A stretch of 64,000 bases of DNA, taken from Diphasiastrum complanatum (lineage: Eukaryota; Streptophyta; Lycopodiopsida; Lycopodiales; Lycopodiaceae). Below are positions 22,985 to 36,382 of this stretch, piece after piece. The stretch is taken from the NCBI GenBank assembly GCA_029204225.1, contig CM055106.1:23904531-23968530 (forward strand), written 5' to 3'. The notes under the pieces are model-generated. The model saw only the letters and a list, made by a program, of their open reading frames with translations. It did not search any database and had not been told where the DNA came from. The position numbers were made by a program, and so were the translations under genes. How positions within the stretch are numbered: position 1 is the first letter of the stretch; the number at the start of each line of letters is the position of its first letter.

Positions 22985-23496
22985 ATCTATCAACAAAAAC
23001 TTTGGACCAAATTTGCAAAGTCATCTCCTAGACCATTAAGGACAATTTGTACAAGCTCTCCATCACGAATCTTCTCTCCAATGGAAGCCAACTCCCTATT
23101 TAGAGACTTGATTCTGAGTACATAATCCTGTGCACTCTCTCCACTTCTCTTCATGCTTAGCAAAATCTAATTACTATGCATGAGTAACTCTTGAAGTGTT
23201 ACTAGATTCATAGATTGATTTTAAAGACTCCCAAGCCTCTTTAGAACTAGTACATGCTGATACTTCTCTCAACAAATCATTTCTCACATTCATCTTCACA
23301 CAATGAAGTGCAAGCCTAGATCTCTTCTTGGATCTAGCTAACTCTTATGCACCTAGAGGTTCATCTTCATCTTCAATCAAGAACTCATAGAGGTTTTGGA
23401 GCACCAAGAGTGACTCCATCCTAACCTTCCAAATAGCATAATTTGTAGAATTCAATCCTCACTAGTTTCTAGAAGGTATGCTCCAGCAGATACCAT
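22985..23496 (-). pseudogene. Copia-S gag, second copy
   Basis: Read from ATG 23496 down with at least three frameshifts: NSTNYAIW, KVRMESLLVLQNL, LALHCVKMNVRNDLLREVSA, SKEAWESLKSIYESS, RIKSLNRELASIGEKIRDGE and LVQIVLNGLGDDF. The same order is found in the copies at 41182-41762 and 51764-52300, which identifies it as UBN2-type copia gag. It breaks off at about 22985 into unrelated sequence, before the zinc knuckle. Confidence 0.78.
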
Positions 23497-23510
23497 CTTA
23501 CTAGTGAATT

Positions 23511-24328
23511 CTACACACAAGAAACAAATTTGATTTGACGTGAAACTCACAAAGGTTTCACACTTTCAGTGTTTCACTCAAATTTGCAAATGGAATTATA
23601 ATCACAGTTCTATCACTCCCTCACAAAGCTGGAATGAAGATAAGATGAAGTGAAAACTACTTTCAAACAAATCTTGCCAAGAAATGGATTTGATTGTCTC
23701 TAGAAACTCACTCAGGTCTCTCTCTTGTAGTGTTTCACTCAAATTAGATTTCTAATCCAAAAAATGGACTTATAATCTCAGTTCTAGAACTCTTTCACAA
23801 AGTTGGAATGAAGATAAGATGATGTGCAATCTACTTACAATCAAATCTTGCCAATTTTGGCTATTTTTGGACAATAGAATGACTCTATCTCTCTCTATCT
23901 CCTTGATGTACTTTCAAGACCCATTTTCCACTTTAATAGGGCTTGAATTCAGCCTAGATTAATTAGTTCTCATGAAACAAATCCAAAAATAAATAATGGC
24001 AAGTGATCTTGGTAGCTTATCCTAGGAATTTGCACTAAAAATTACATCAAACTGACTCCAAATGAAATTTTAATGATCCAATGAATACAGGGGTTTGAAT
24101 GCTGGTTCAGAGTTTCCCACACGTGTGAAAAGTATGGATTTTGATCTTGAAAAAGTTTGGGATCAAATCCCCTCACCAAATCCTGAATACCAGCTCGCTC
24201 TTCCAATACTAGCTTTTTGGACCAACTCACCAAATCCTGAATACCAGCTCGCCCTTCGAATACTAGCTTTTTGGACCAAAAACCTGCTAAAACTGGATTA
24301 GAGTTGAACAATGATCAAAGATCTTGTA
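23511..24328 (-). other. Copia-S leader with two internal duplications
   Basis: Untranslated stretch between PBS and gag. A roughly 125-base unit (around 23566-23690) recurs at about 23730-23857 (shared TCACAAAG.TGGAATGAAGAT). A 54-base unit is repeated back to back at 24174-24227 and 24228-24281 (CACCAAATCCTGAATACCAG). Confidence 0.6.
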
Positions 24329-24344
24329 CTTGGCTCTGATACCA
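24329..24344 (-). promoter_or_regulatory. Copia-S primer-binding site (second copy)
   Basis: Minus strand TGGTATCAGAGCCAAG directly next to the LTR end at 24345, an exact match to the common initiator tRNA-Met site. Confidence 0.85.
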
Positions 24345-25018
24345 TGTTAAAGTACACTACTTTGGGGACCAAAAATGGATCTTAAAAGTTCCACAAGAGT
24401 TATTATGTGCTTGCTTATCAATCTATCAGAAAACTAGTTACCAAAAACTTGATCTAGATTGGCAGGTTCACAAACAACAAGCATTGATAATGAAAATACA
24501 GATCATTGACATAAATCCGAGTTGGCATGTGTGTACTACAGGCTGAAGTACGGCCTAAAAGCTGAGTTTGAATTGTTCAAAGTGTTGGCTTCATTTGGAT
24601 CATCAAAAACCAATGTACATGAGAGTAGAAACTCATGTCACCAATGTCTCCCAAAAATATTCTATCTTCTCACTATGGAGAGATGAAGCTCACTTTCTTT
24701 GCAAACTTATGTGAAAATCCAGCGTGTAATAAGGAAGTAGACTCAACTTTCTTGCCCTAATTTGTAACCTAAGTCTATTCCTAGAGTTATGCCAAGTATA
24801 TACATGGTTGGTCAAAATCTCACCACAATTTTAGGTGTAGGTCCTATAATCTAGGAAGCACTACCAAATGGACCTGACCAACTCTCTAAATTCGACCTAG
24901 CCTCTATAAGGAGTGGGTGTCACGTGGCATCTTGGCCTTCCATGTGTGGAACCCAATTATATACAATATTTACAAAGTTCTACATGGCTAGATTTGCCAA
25001 AATAGGCTATTTTTCACA
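24345..25018 (-). repeat. Copia-S-type LTR (second copy, 5' LTR)
   Basis: About 674 bases, minus strand, starting TGTGAAAAATAG at 25018 and ending TTTAACA at 24345, followed by the PBS. The right flank is Gypsy-R pol sequence. The LTR sequence is clearly diverged from 42340-43176 although the gag genes are similar. Confidence 0.72.
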
Positions 25019-26266
<1,248 letters not shown>

Positions 26267-26317
26267 CAATACTTGGCCAATAGTATTTTAGTGACGGGAC
26301 CCACTAGGCACCCAACA
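26267..26317 (-). repeat. Gypsy-G LTR start (3' LTR remnant)
   Basis: On the minus strand TGTTGGGTGCCTAGTGGGTC at 26317 corresponds to the start of the LTR at 29025. After about 50 bases it runs straight into the GA tract, so most of U3 including the TATA region is deleted. Preceded on the minus strand by a purine-rich TTTAGTTGGAGGATAC, a likely polypurine tract. Confidence 0.7.
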
Positions 26318-26335
26318 GTATCCTCCAACTAAAGA

Positions 26336-27638
<1,303 letters not shown>

Positions 27639-28386
27639 TGTTGGAGAGAGAATCAGAGAGTATTAACGAAGAGGTCGAGTATTGGACGACTGAGTCCTGG
27701 CGAAAGGTGAGTAGATGAGAGTGTATGTAAATTAGCATCAGAAGCTTATCAGCAAGATAGATGAAGTAGATGCCCTGTGCATTGATTCTTTATCATCGGT
27801 AATAAGGTTTCATTCCTTTACAGATTGAATAAGATTTGTAGGGCATGCGGTTTTGTTCGCTATTGTCTTGTGCTCTACCGCATTATTGACATGTATACTT
27901 GATATACTTAATCTGATACAGTTCATTGTTCTGTGTTCAAATCTATGTTAATATTGCTATGCTTATTATTCATTCTGTCTGATCTTTCTAGTTGTTCTTT
28001 CTGGTAATAGATGACTAACATTCAGTCTTGTCTTTCGCAAATCTTTCGTGACTAATTAACAGTCGAGCACAGTCTAGCTTTTCGTGAATCATTTGCAACA
28101 CATAATTTGTCTTGCTATTCATGACAAATTATTCTTCTGGCACTTCATTTATTATATTTGGCTGCATAATCCAGAATAACCGTGATTTCCATTACTAAAG
28201 TTCTGTTCATTTTGATAGGCGTAGTCATGCTGTCGGAGAGAGTCGTATAGCTCGTTCCGCTGCGCACAAATACTTTCTGTTCGAGTTTGTTTCTCGTTCA
28301 TGTTTGTCTTACCCCTTTGAGCAAATTTTTCGTTTCTAACATACGACACCTTTCTCAACTCTCATTCATCTCCCCCTCTCTCCAAC
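27639..28386. repeat. Solo LTR inside Gypsy-G LTR
   Basis: A 748-base insertion with inverted ends, TGTTGGAGAGAG at the left and CTCTCTCCAAC at the right, flanked by GTGTA (27634-27638) and GCGTA (28387-28391). Removing it rejoins the interrupted Gypsy-G LTR. It contains TTCGTGA/TCGCAAA motifs like those of Copia-1. No coding sequence or second LTR, so a solo LTR is the best reading; a small inverted-repeat element is the alternative. Confidence 0.6.
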
Positions 28387-28402
28387 GCGTAGGCGCCCAA
28401 CA

Positions 28403-28417
28403 GTCCCCGATCTTAGA
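28403..28417 (-). other. LTR-LTR junction of 15 bp
   Basis: Only 15 bases separate the end of one minus-strand Gypsy-G LTR (CTACA, at 28418) from the start of the next (TGTTGGGCGCC, at 28402). The last eight, TCGGGGAC on the minus strand, look like a polypurine tract remnant, so the internal region has collapsed. Confidence 0.6.
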
Positions 28418-29025
<608 letters not shown>

Positions 29026-29870
29026 TTACTCTACGCGTATCCCTTCACTACAATCTTGACTTGTGTTTTGCGAGAGTTTCATCAACATTGTATTATTCAT
29101 CATGTATACTCATTTATTACCAATGGGTTTATTGTCCTTTGGAAGATCCACTATCTCCCAAGTGTTATGGCATTTGATGGAATCAATCTCCTGTTGCATT
29201 ACTTTTGCCAAATCTCTTTATCCTTTTCCTCCTCAAAGCAAAATGATTCAATAGATAGGATGATGTTGCTCATGAGTGCAACATTAACTTGAAACCTATC
29301 AAGGTCTACCTTCTCCATCATGGAGCGTTGTAGCTCTCCCTCTTTGCTAGACTTGGCAACCTTGCCCTCATCATCCATGAGCTTTGTATACCATTTAGGT
29401 AGCTTACATTGAGGCCATCCACTATGAGCTAAATAAGTGTCCCAACGCACATCCTTTTTATTCCTCTTGTGACTTGCAACTTTGTTCTTTTCTGATCCAA
29501 TTTCTACTCCATCTTGTCTCCACAATTGGAATAGTGCCACAACCTTCATCTTTGGTTTGATGATCAACCTGTGGTGATGTCATTACTTGATTCTCATTGA
29601 GCAACTTGGATAGCTCACCACTATCCTTCTCATGATCACCAAACCTATGGATTTCATCAAAAATGACATCAAGACTTATGTGCATGTGTCATCCAAGTGG
29701 ATCATAGCAGATATATCCCTTGGTTTGTTTAGCACACCCTATTAAGATACACTTCAAGGCTTTCATTTGCATTTTGCTCCTTTCACTCTTGAGTATGTGG
29801 ACATAAAGCCCCGGATTGTTCAATAGAAGATAAGTCCTTATCAAACTTCCTATCCTTACCATCAAGGGGC
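29026..29870 (-). pseudogene. Copia-X integrase end, linker and RT start (copy A)
   Basis: From 29850 down: integrase C-terminus VHILKSERSKM, ALKCILIGCAKQTKGYICYD and ISLDVIFDEIHRFGDHEKDS. The linker follows (LLNENQVMTSPQVDHQTKDE), then a long frame at 29199-29567 ending in LMSNIILSIESFCFEEEKDK. The beginning of RT near 29030-29200 is frameshifted. It is cut at 29025 by a Gypsy-G LTR. The same order is found at 59213-60000. Confidence 0.75.
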
Positions 29871-30811
29871 ACCCAACGCGGCACCAAGGTATGGCGCACC
29901 AAATCAACCACAACGTATGGCCTTACCTACTCCAGTAGGACTAGCCAATCAACAAATGGCCCATGTAAACCTGAGAACAGTAGAACCAGAGATGCAAATG
30001 CCAGCTCAACCTGAGCAACAGTAATGGTATGGACCAGATGAACCATTTATGGATCCTGCCATAAATGAACATGTTGCAGCCTATGTAGCTCAAACTCAGC
30101 AACAAGGCGGAAGAAACTACGACTGTTACAAATGCGGCGAAGGACACAAAATTGCAGAATGTCCCAACAAGGGACAATATACATCCTTCTGCCAAGAATA
30201 CGGTTATGGACACTGTTACAAGAATTGTCCATTTAAACCTGGAATCAATGCACCTCTTAACCTCATTGCCATACAGCAACCAGCAGTTCCAGCAAGGATG
30301 CCATCGGAAGGATGACAATTCCACGCTCCTATGTTAGCTGTTACGCGAGCAATAGAAGATGAAGGAAGTGGCTCCCTCACCACCACCATTGGTCACTAAC
30401 GACCATCCCTCAACTTCACTGCCATATCCGAATGTGAGGGCAGAAAGAAGACAGTACCAAAAAATAAGACACTGGGTACAGAAAGCACAAGCGGAGGAAA
30501 AAGAGCAAGAAAGAGATAATCCTGCAGAACCTCCAGTTGGCGTCGAACAAGAACTGCAAATAGGCCCACCACTGCGCACTGATCAGAATGATCGGTTGCA
30601 TGAACATGAACCACCTTTTCACATGGTAGAGCCTGAGGAACCACGCACTAAAAGGCTCACACTTTTATTGTCAAGCCGTGTTAGTTTACCACTCGGAGAA
30701 CTACTGCGGATTGCACCACAAGTGGAAAGCCTTCTAGCTGAATGGGCCAAAGTGGATGCCAGTAGAGTTTTTAGTTCCTTCATTAAGGATTGCCACCACG
30801 CAACGTCTTAA
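29871..30811 (+). pseudogene. Gypsy-H gag (C-terminal part)
   Basis: Starts in mid-gene after Copia-X. First a Pro/Gln-rich stretch (RMALPTPVGLANQQMAHVNL), then a zinc knuckle CYKCGEGHKIAEC in CX2CX3HX4C spacing and a second Cys/His cluster (CQEYGYGHCYKNC). After a frameshift near 30350 a 150-residue frame follows (ERRQYQKIRHWVQKAQAEEK; RVSLPLGELLRIAPQVESLL), which resembles the linker before protease in Tat/Athila-like elements. Protease, RT, RNase H and most of integrase are then missing. Confidence 0.72.
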
Positions 30812-31130
30812 TGAGTCCAAATCTCTACAACTATGCCATGAAGCTCTGCATAAACTCTGTGAAACACTCTTACTAGCTGTGCATGCACTGCAGCTGAAAA
30901 GAAAAGACGCAAGGCATGGCATGATCGTAGGTTAGAAAAGAAGGATCTTCGCTCCGAAGATTTGGTCCTGATGTATAAAACCAAGGCGATCAAGGGAAAG
31001 TTAAAATTCATAGGCGAAGGTCCTTATAGGATCAAGGAAATTCTTAATCATGGAGCCATGAATTTGAAAAAACTAGATGGGACACCATTCGATACACCCA
31101 TCAATGGTAGCCGGTTGCACAAATACTAGC
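30812..31130 (+). pseudogene. Gypsy-H integrase C-terminal domain
   Basis: Frameshifted but clear gypsy integrase tail: ALHKLCETLLLAVHALQLKR, ARHDRRLEKKDLRSEDLVLM-like reading (two frames), then GKLKFIGEGPYRIKEILNHG with the GP(Y/F) motif, and LKKLDGTPFDTPINGSRLHK before a stop. No chromodomain follows, in keeping with non-chromoviral elements. Direct contact with gag shows a pol deletion of about 3.5-4 kb. Confidence 0.78.
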
Positions 31131-32210
31131 CACCGTAGTAAGATAGATCCAGATTGGCGATGGCATGTTACGAAAAGCTACTCAACTAAACCATCACCGC
31201 TAGATCTAAGAAGGTCAAATCAAATCAAGCTAGATCCAACCAGATTCAGTCAGATCTGGGAAGATCGGAAAAATCCATCAGAATTCAAGAAGGATCCAGA
31301 TCTAGATAGGATCCAGAAGGAAGCAGATCATCAGACTGACTGATGGATCTACTACCAAGTATCTATCAGAACTTCCAAAGAACCACCAATAGTCAGATCA
31401 AGCATGGATGAAGCTGATTACCAGTTTACAAAGGCTAAAAATCAGAACATCTCAAGATCTCATCTAAAAACACTCTGAAAGAGCACTTTTTTCATGATTT
31501 TTTGAGATCTCCTGAAAGATAGCTCTTGAAACTTGGACAGTCACCATATCTAACCCAAATGCATCCATGAACATCTCTGCGAGAGTTCTTGATGGAGGAA
31601 TCATCATCTTTTAGTGTATGCGAGAGTTCCCAGAAGCTGAATTTTCAGAACCCTCATAGAGCCTCAAGATCATCTTACCAACCCTCGCAAGGTGCCTAAA
31701 TGGAATCAGAGCAGTAAAACTAGCCTGCCTACATGGTCTGATCTTGAAAATCCAATCATAGGAACAAGTTGTGCGAGAGATCACTTCCTGTGAGAGTTGA
31801 ACCCTTGCAGACAGCCTGAACCCTCGCAGAACCTTCACATAGCAGTCAAATCACCTTCGGAACTCTCGCAGAATTTTGTGAAGAAGGTGTCTGCCAAAAT
31901 TTGGGTGGAACTGAGCAAGGAAAAGTGGATTTCACCTAATATGCACTCTAAATTCTGCTATATAAGGGTTGAATTCGAGTCATTTGTCACCTTTGCTAGC
32001 GAAGCTTTGTCGAAATTTACACTGAAATTACCAAGTTCTCCATTTGCGATCAAACTTTCTACCAGCTATCATCTGATCATACTGTTTGCACTCTGAACTA
32101 CACTTCTTGTCATCAAACACTCGTTATTCACAGTTTTCTGTCACTTCCACACCTTTTTTCATTTTCAACCATTTTTCCTATTTTTCTGACCTCTAATCAT
32201 CACTGCTAAT
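31131..32210 (+). other. Gypsy-H spacer with CTCGCAGA motifs and TATA box
   Basis: About 1.08 kb between integrase and the 3' ORF. 31140-31340 is rich in AGATC(C/T). From 31578 to 31875 the motif (A/C)CTCTCGCAGA or its complement (GCGAGAGTT) occurs about eight times. No coding motif. Confidence 0.5.
31958..31968 (+). promoter_or_regulatory. TATA-like box upstream of the 3' ORF
   Basis: CTATATAAGGG about 240 bases before the ATG at 32211, followed by a pyrimidine-rich, ATG-poor stretch that would suit a 5' UTR. Internal promoters for 3' ORFs are an inference here. Confidence 0.4.
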
Positions 32211-34411
32211 ATGGCCTCCTCGTCTTTTGAAGACTCTGGCGCCAAACAGGTGATCCAGTGTGACATTCCCGAGGCCACACAGATTTGGCCTCTACCCTCT
32301 GATGCTCTGACCCAACCATGGCTACAAAAAGCCGGTCCACTTCTAGAGGCAATGGGTTTTTACCCGGTGCTCTTTCATTCTGAGATTAACATGGGCCGCC
32401 TACGCCACCTGGGACAAGGAAAAGACTCGCTTATACTTCTTGTATCAAGGTACCATGTACAAGGTCAGGATTAACGCAGACTCGATGGTCACCATTTGCA
32501 TTATGTCCGGTGATCGTCAACCCATCTCCCATCGCCACGCCAAAAGTCTGATCAAACCTTTCGTCACCCAAACCGCACCTAAAATTCCCATATAGACTAA
32601 CAATGGTTACCTGATAGAGGCTATCACGGAAACCGTCATTCAGGCGGTTGCGCATCTATTGAATAACTTTCTAGTTATTATAACATTTCGCGAAGATAGA
32701 ATCTAGTCTAAGCTGCTGAGTCAGATAGTGAAATCCTTTCTGGAATTTCTTGGTTCCTCAGTTGTGCCATACGACTGGCATAGCTTCCTCATTCGAGAAC
32801 CAACCAACTCCATCAAACCCAACAACCGTGAGCGAATCACAGGAGGCCCCCTGTTGTGTAACTTTGCCTATGCACTTCTCGAGGCAAAGGTGCGTGGTTT
32901 CCAAGCTCATCCCTTTTGTCTACCCTCGTGCCACACACTAACCTTTATCCGCCATCTCAAGCATCCACCTCCTCCCAACTTGCAGTTATTAACACAACGG
33001 CCAACAAACGAATGCGTGGCGCTGCCTCTACATCCACATCTCCACCTGCTACCCAAAGACGTCCCTCCACTACTGCACTAACCAATCCATCAACCACCGC
33101 CACTTTTTCTTCCGTGCAACCCCTCACTCCGATTTCTGTTGCCGCTACCTCTCTTCCTGTTCAATCCACATCTATTTCTGTCTCCATCCCCGTTTCTTTG
33201 TTGATACCACTCCTATTTCTCTTCCAGTATCCACTACTCCATCCATCACCATCATCATCTTCCATCACTCTTGTCAGCACCGTTATTTCCATTCCATTCA
33301 ATCCTTCTGATTCTCAATTGTCTCCCGACGCTCTGGCATGGATGCCAGTCATCAATTTTTCACCCCCACGCCAGACACTTTCTGCTCCATCCTCACCTTG
33401 TTCCATACTCTACACCACCCTCCAGTTCCCTTATATTCCTCTCATCCTCTCGTTCGGACAAACTGTCCTCACCCTTGTTTCCACAGTTGCTTCTCAAACC
33501 CCACCCGCTTCGCCAACAAAGGTTTTCCAAGGCAACTAACCATTGCTTGATGATGCATTTGTCCAAACAGTGTTTGTACCATCGCCAGATTGGGCTGATC
33601 CTACTGCCCCCATGATGGCATCAGGTCCAATGGGAACCTAATAGAAGACAATGATGACGGTACTCCACAAGTCGTCGGGGCCGATACCACACAAGCCCCT
33701 GCTAGTGCCAGTGTACCAGCTGCTCCCACAGATCTAACGACGACATACCAAACTCTGGGGAAATACATCCTAGATGCGGTAGCGGCAAAAGCCATTCTAG
33801 AAAGCAGGGTACTACATTTGGCGACGAGTAACACACAGTTGCGAGCAGATCTCACCAGACTGCAGCAAGCGCTGATTTTGGCTCAACAACATGAACAAGC
33901 AGGGCACCAGGAGATTGCCAAGCTGCAGCAAAAGGAGGAGGGCCTCAACAACTATATCCAAAGCCTCTAAGTAATGACATCAGAATATGGGTGGACTACG
34001 GATGTAGATGCCAGAAGGGCTCTCACCGCATTCGCCAGCCAATATATCAATTGCCCTGATCCAACAGTCCGCGCGACAACCACTTACGCCCGGGGCTTGG
34101 AACATCTGATGGGGATCAAAACTAAATGGGACAATTTTCTTTCATCCATATTCTTTGATGTTAATAAGGCGCTACCTTCAGACATAATCAAAGATCAGAT
34201 GCCAATAGCTCGTGTCTATTACCGAGCTGCGCTTCAGGGTGATCCATGGACACGCCGATTCCAAACATGGGTCGACCAAGATTGGCTGCGGGGCCCCCAC
34301 AAGTCTCTTGACACGCCAAAAGACTTGAAGAAATTGGACTACATCAACTTTATGGAGGACGTCACCACCTACCTCATCCAGCAAAGGCGGGCAAAGAAAA
34401 TGCTCTACTAA
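32211..34411 (+). pseudogene. Gypsy-H 3' accessory ORF (coiled coil, broken)
   Basis: Long gene between integrase and 3' LTR, about 730 codons if frames are followed. Part 1 (32211-33050) begins MASSSFEDSGAKQVIQCDIP and reads through a frameshift near 32420 and stops near 32595 and 32704. Part 2 (about 33000-33540) is Ser/Thr/Pro-rich low complexity. Part 3 (33640-33968) is a coiled coil (SRVLHLATSNTQLRADLTRL, QQHEQAGHQEIAKLQQKEEG). After one TAA at 33968 the same frame gives a C-terminal domain (LMGIKTKWDNFLSS, DQMPIARVYYRAAL, KKLDYINFMEDVTTYLIQQR). No signal peptide or clear membrane segment, so it does not look like an envelope protein. The C-terminal domain recurs at 36383-36604. Confidence 0.6.
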
Positions 34412-34457
34412 ACCGGCAGAGTGCCGAGGGACCGACACCACTTCAAGTCGTGGGTCC

Positions 34458-35230
34458 TGTTGGGGGTATTCCCAACAAAGTGTAAATAAATAAAATTGTC
34501 CAATAAAATGTGTTGCGAGGGCATGGCATCCTGTGCGCATAAGCCCATGGCCCAATGAGCACACAAGTAAAGTTTTAAATAAAATAAACTTGACTTGGGC
34601 CTTGGAATTAAAATAAACTAGAGGCCCAAAGCCATTTTTAAACTTAGAGATTACTTTTTAGAGTTGGGTCCAAATTGGGACTCACATGAATCTTGTGATT
34701 ACCAATGTACTTTTTGTGGACCCTTGGATCAAGTTGGGTCCAAGATGAATGGATAGGATCATTGTGAATATTAGCCAATAGGATTGAGGGGCAAGGGCCT
34801 TCTCCATTTTATAAAAAAGCATCATTTGTACACTATTTTCATGCTTAATGAGGAGGAGGAAACTCTACCAATTTTGGAAGAGAAGCATCCTCATTTGCAA
34901 TTCAACGCTTGCTATTGCTCTTGTTGTTTTCAATTGCTTTCAAGTTCATGCTTTTTGGTTTCAATAGTTTATGTTTCTCCTTTAGCAAGTATAATGTGCA
35001 TTTGAGCTAACCTCCACCATCCCTCTATCTCTCTCTTCTATCTTCTTTTCCCTCCATCTTTTCTAATCATCCCCTTCCTTTCACCTACAATCATGATGAA
35101 TGTTAGTGTAGAGGAGTAGATTTAAGGGAGAGTAGTGTTAGTGGTGAGTAGAGTTAAGGGAGAAAGTAGGAAACTAACTAAAAATAACATCTATGCAAAG
35201 TTAGGTACCTATCTAGTGATCTAGCCCTTG
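34458..35230 (+). repeat. Gypsy-H 3' LTR
   Basis: Starts TGTTGGGGGTATTCCC at 34458 after GTCGTGGGTCC (polypurine-like). U3 with the GGCCCA-rich blocks also seen in Gypsy-G LTRs, a TATA-like TTTTATAAAAAAG at 34798-34811, and a short, unexpanded pyrimidine tract at about 35023-35055 where Gypsy-G has its microsatellite. The 3' edge is uncertain, before Copia-X sequence at about 35250. Confidence 0.65.
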
Positions 35231-35249
35231 TTGACAGGCGGGAGGGCTA

Positions 35250-35485
35250 TACTATGCAAGATCTTCGACCCTACAATTTCTTACCACTAAATGTCTCACC
35301 TAGTGTGCGATTAGGTATAGCAATGATTGGGCTTCTATTTTGCAAGAATATGGCAGTTCTTACAACTTCGGCTCAAAAAAAATTCACAATTCCCATGTGT
35401 GCCATGATTATTGCCCTAATAGCCTCAACAATTGTGTGATTCTTTCTATCAGCTATCTCATTTTGTTGGGGTGTATCAACAAGTT
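35250..35485 (-). pseudogene. Copia-X integrase fragment (copy B)
   Basis: Matches 60040-60253. In minus translation it covers the integrase segment downstream of the TPQQNG region (VRTAIFLQN, PNRTLDETFSGK in the sister copy). It ends exactly where a Gypsy-A LTR begins, the same junction as at 60254. Confidence 0.7.
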
Positions 35486-36167
35486 TGTAGCAGGTATTTC
35501 CTATCCACCTTCAAACCTAAATCCAAGCACAATCCAACATCAAAGGATGAAGATGATTATCACGTTGTCACACGAAGATTCGTTCCCATAAGAGTGATAG
35601 CATAGTTCAGATTCAAGCACATTTTTATGATTGCACAATCAACACTACGATCCATTAACACTAATCAACCAGAGATAAAACTTACTTTTCTCTCTCTTTC
35701 CTCTCACAAAAGTATAATAAAGATCAATCCCAGCAAGTATCAAATCCAACAAATAACAAATCCAATTAAAACATGAGAGATGAAGCAAAACAAGAAGAGC
35801 AAGGACATCTGATTTCAATTCGAAAGAGGCTCCACCTGCTTTATTGAAATGCACATGTCAAATGAATCACAAAGTACCATTATCATATAGTGGATTTTAG
35901 GGCTTTGGCTTCAAATCCTATTGATCAATTTCCACCTCTCTTATTATTTGAAATTTGAAATTTGGGAGAAACCCTTTTTATTCACTAACTTGACTATTAG
36001 GCCTTGCGACATTTAATTCTCACAAAAAGGCCTAAAGTCCTTTTATTAACTTCTAACTAATCAAATAACTATGTGATCATCGGGTTGGACTTACACCAAA
36101 GGGTGCCAAATCCCTCTCACTATTAATTAGGGTTAGAGTTGCCTTGGAATTCGCAAATCCTCCAATA
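35486..36167 (-). repeat. Gypsy-A LTR (3' LTR, short CT tract)
   Basis: Minus-strand LTR aligned with 8655-9338, starting TATTGGAGG (mutated TGTTGGAGG) at 36167 and ending CTACAAAC at 35486. The pyrimidine tract at about 35684-35707 (CTTTTCTCTCTCTTTCCTCTCA) is intermediate in length. Preceded by a purine-rich TTTTGGTGGGAGATAA at 36168-36185, the polypurine tract. Confidence 0.8.
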
Positions 36168-36382
36168 TTATCTCCCACCAAAACTGGTGGCGGTCCCATG
36201 ACATCTTGTGAGAGTTTTATTTAGGGCTTTGATTAGCTTCACGCTGAACTTTTATTAGATGATAGTGGATGTTCTCCATGAACTCAGACACGACTCATTA
36301 AAATCACATGCATGTGAAAAGAAGCACTTATCTGCCCCCCGGACAATGAATTAGATGTCATCCATGAAATGAATTTCCGTTT
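36168..36382 (-). other. Gypsy-A 3' untranslated stretch
   Basis: Matches 47536-47750 and 60995-61190 closely. Lies between the end of the 3' ORF fragment and the polypurine tract. Confidence 0.6.

Noticed and set aside
22713-23024. 103-codon minus-strand frame next to Copia-S gag
   Set aside because: No similarity to gag downstream of the break, no motif, and it spans the border between unrelated sequence and gag.
32916-33539. Hydrophobic stretch in the Ser/Pro-rich part of the Gypsy-H 3' ORF as an envelope-like transmembrane segment
   Set aside because: One run of Leu/Phe appears only in one of several competing frames of low-complexity sequence. No signal peptide, Cys pattern or fusion-peptide-like segment accompanies it.
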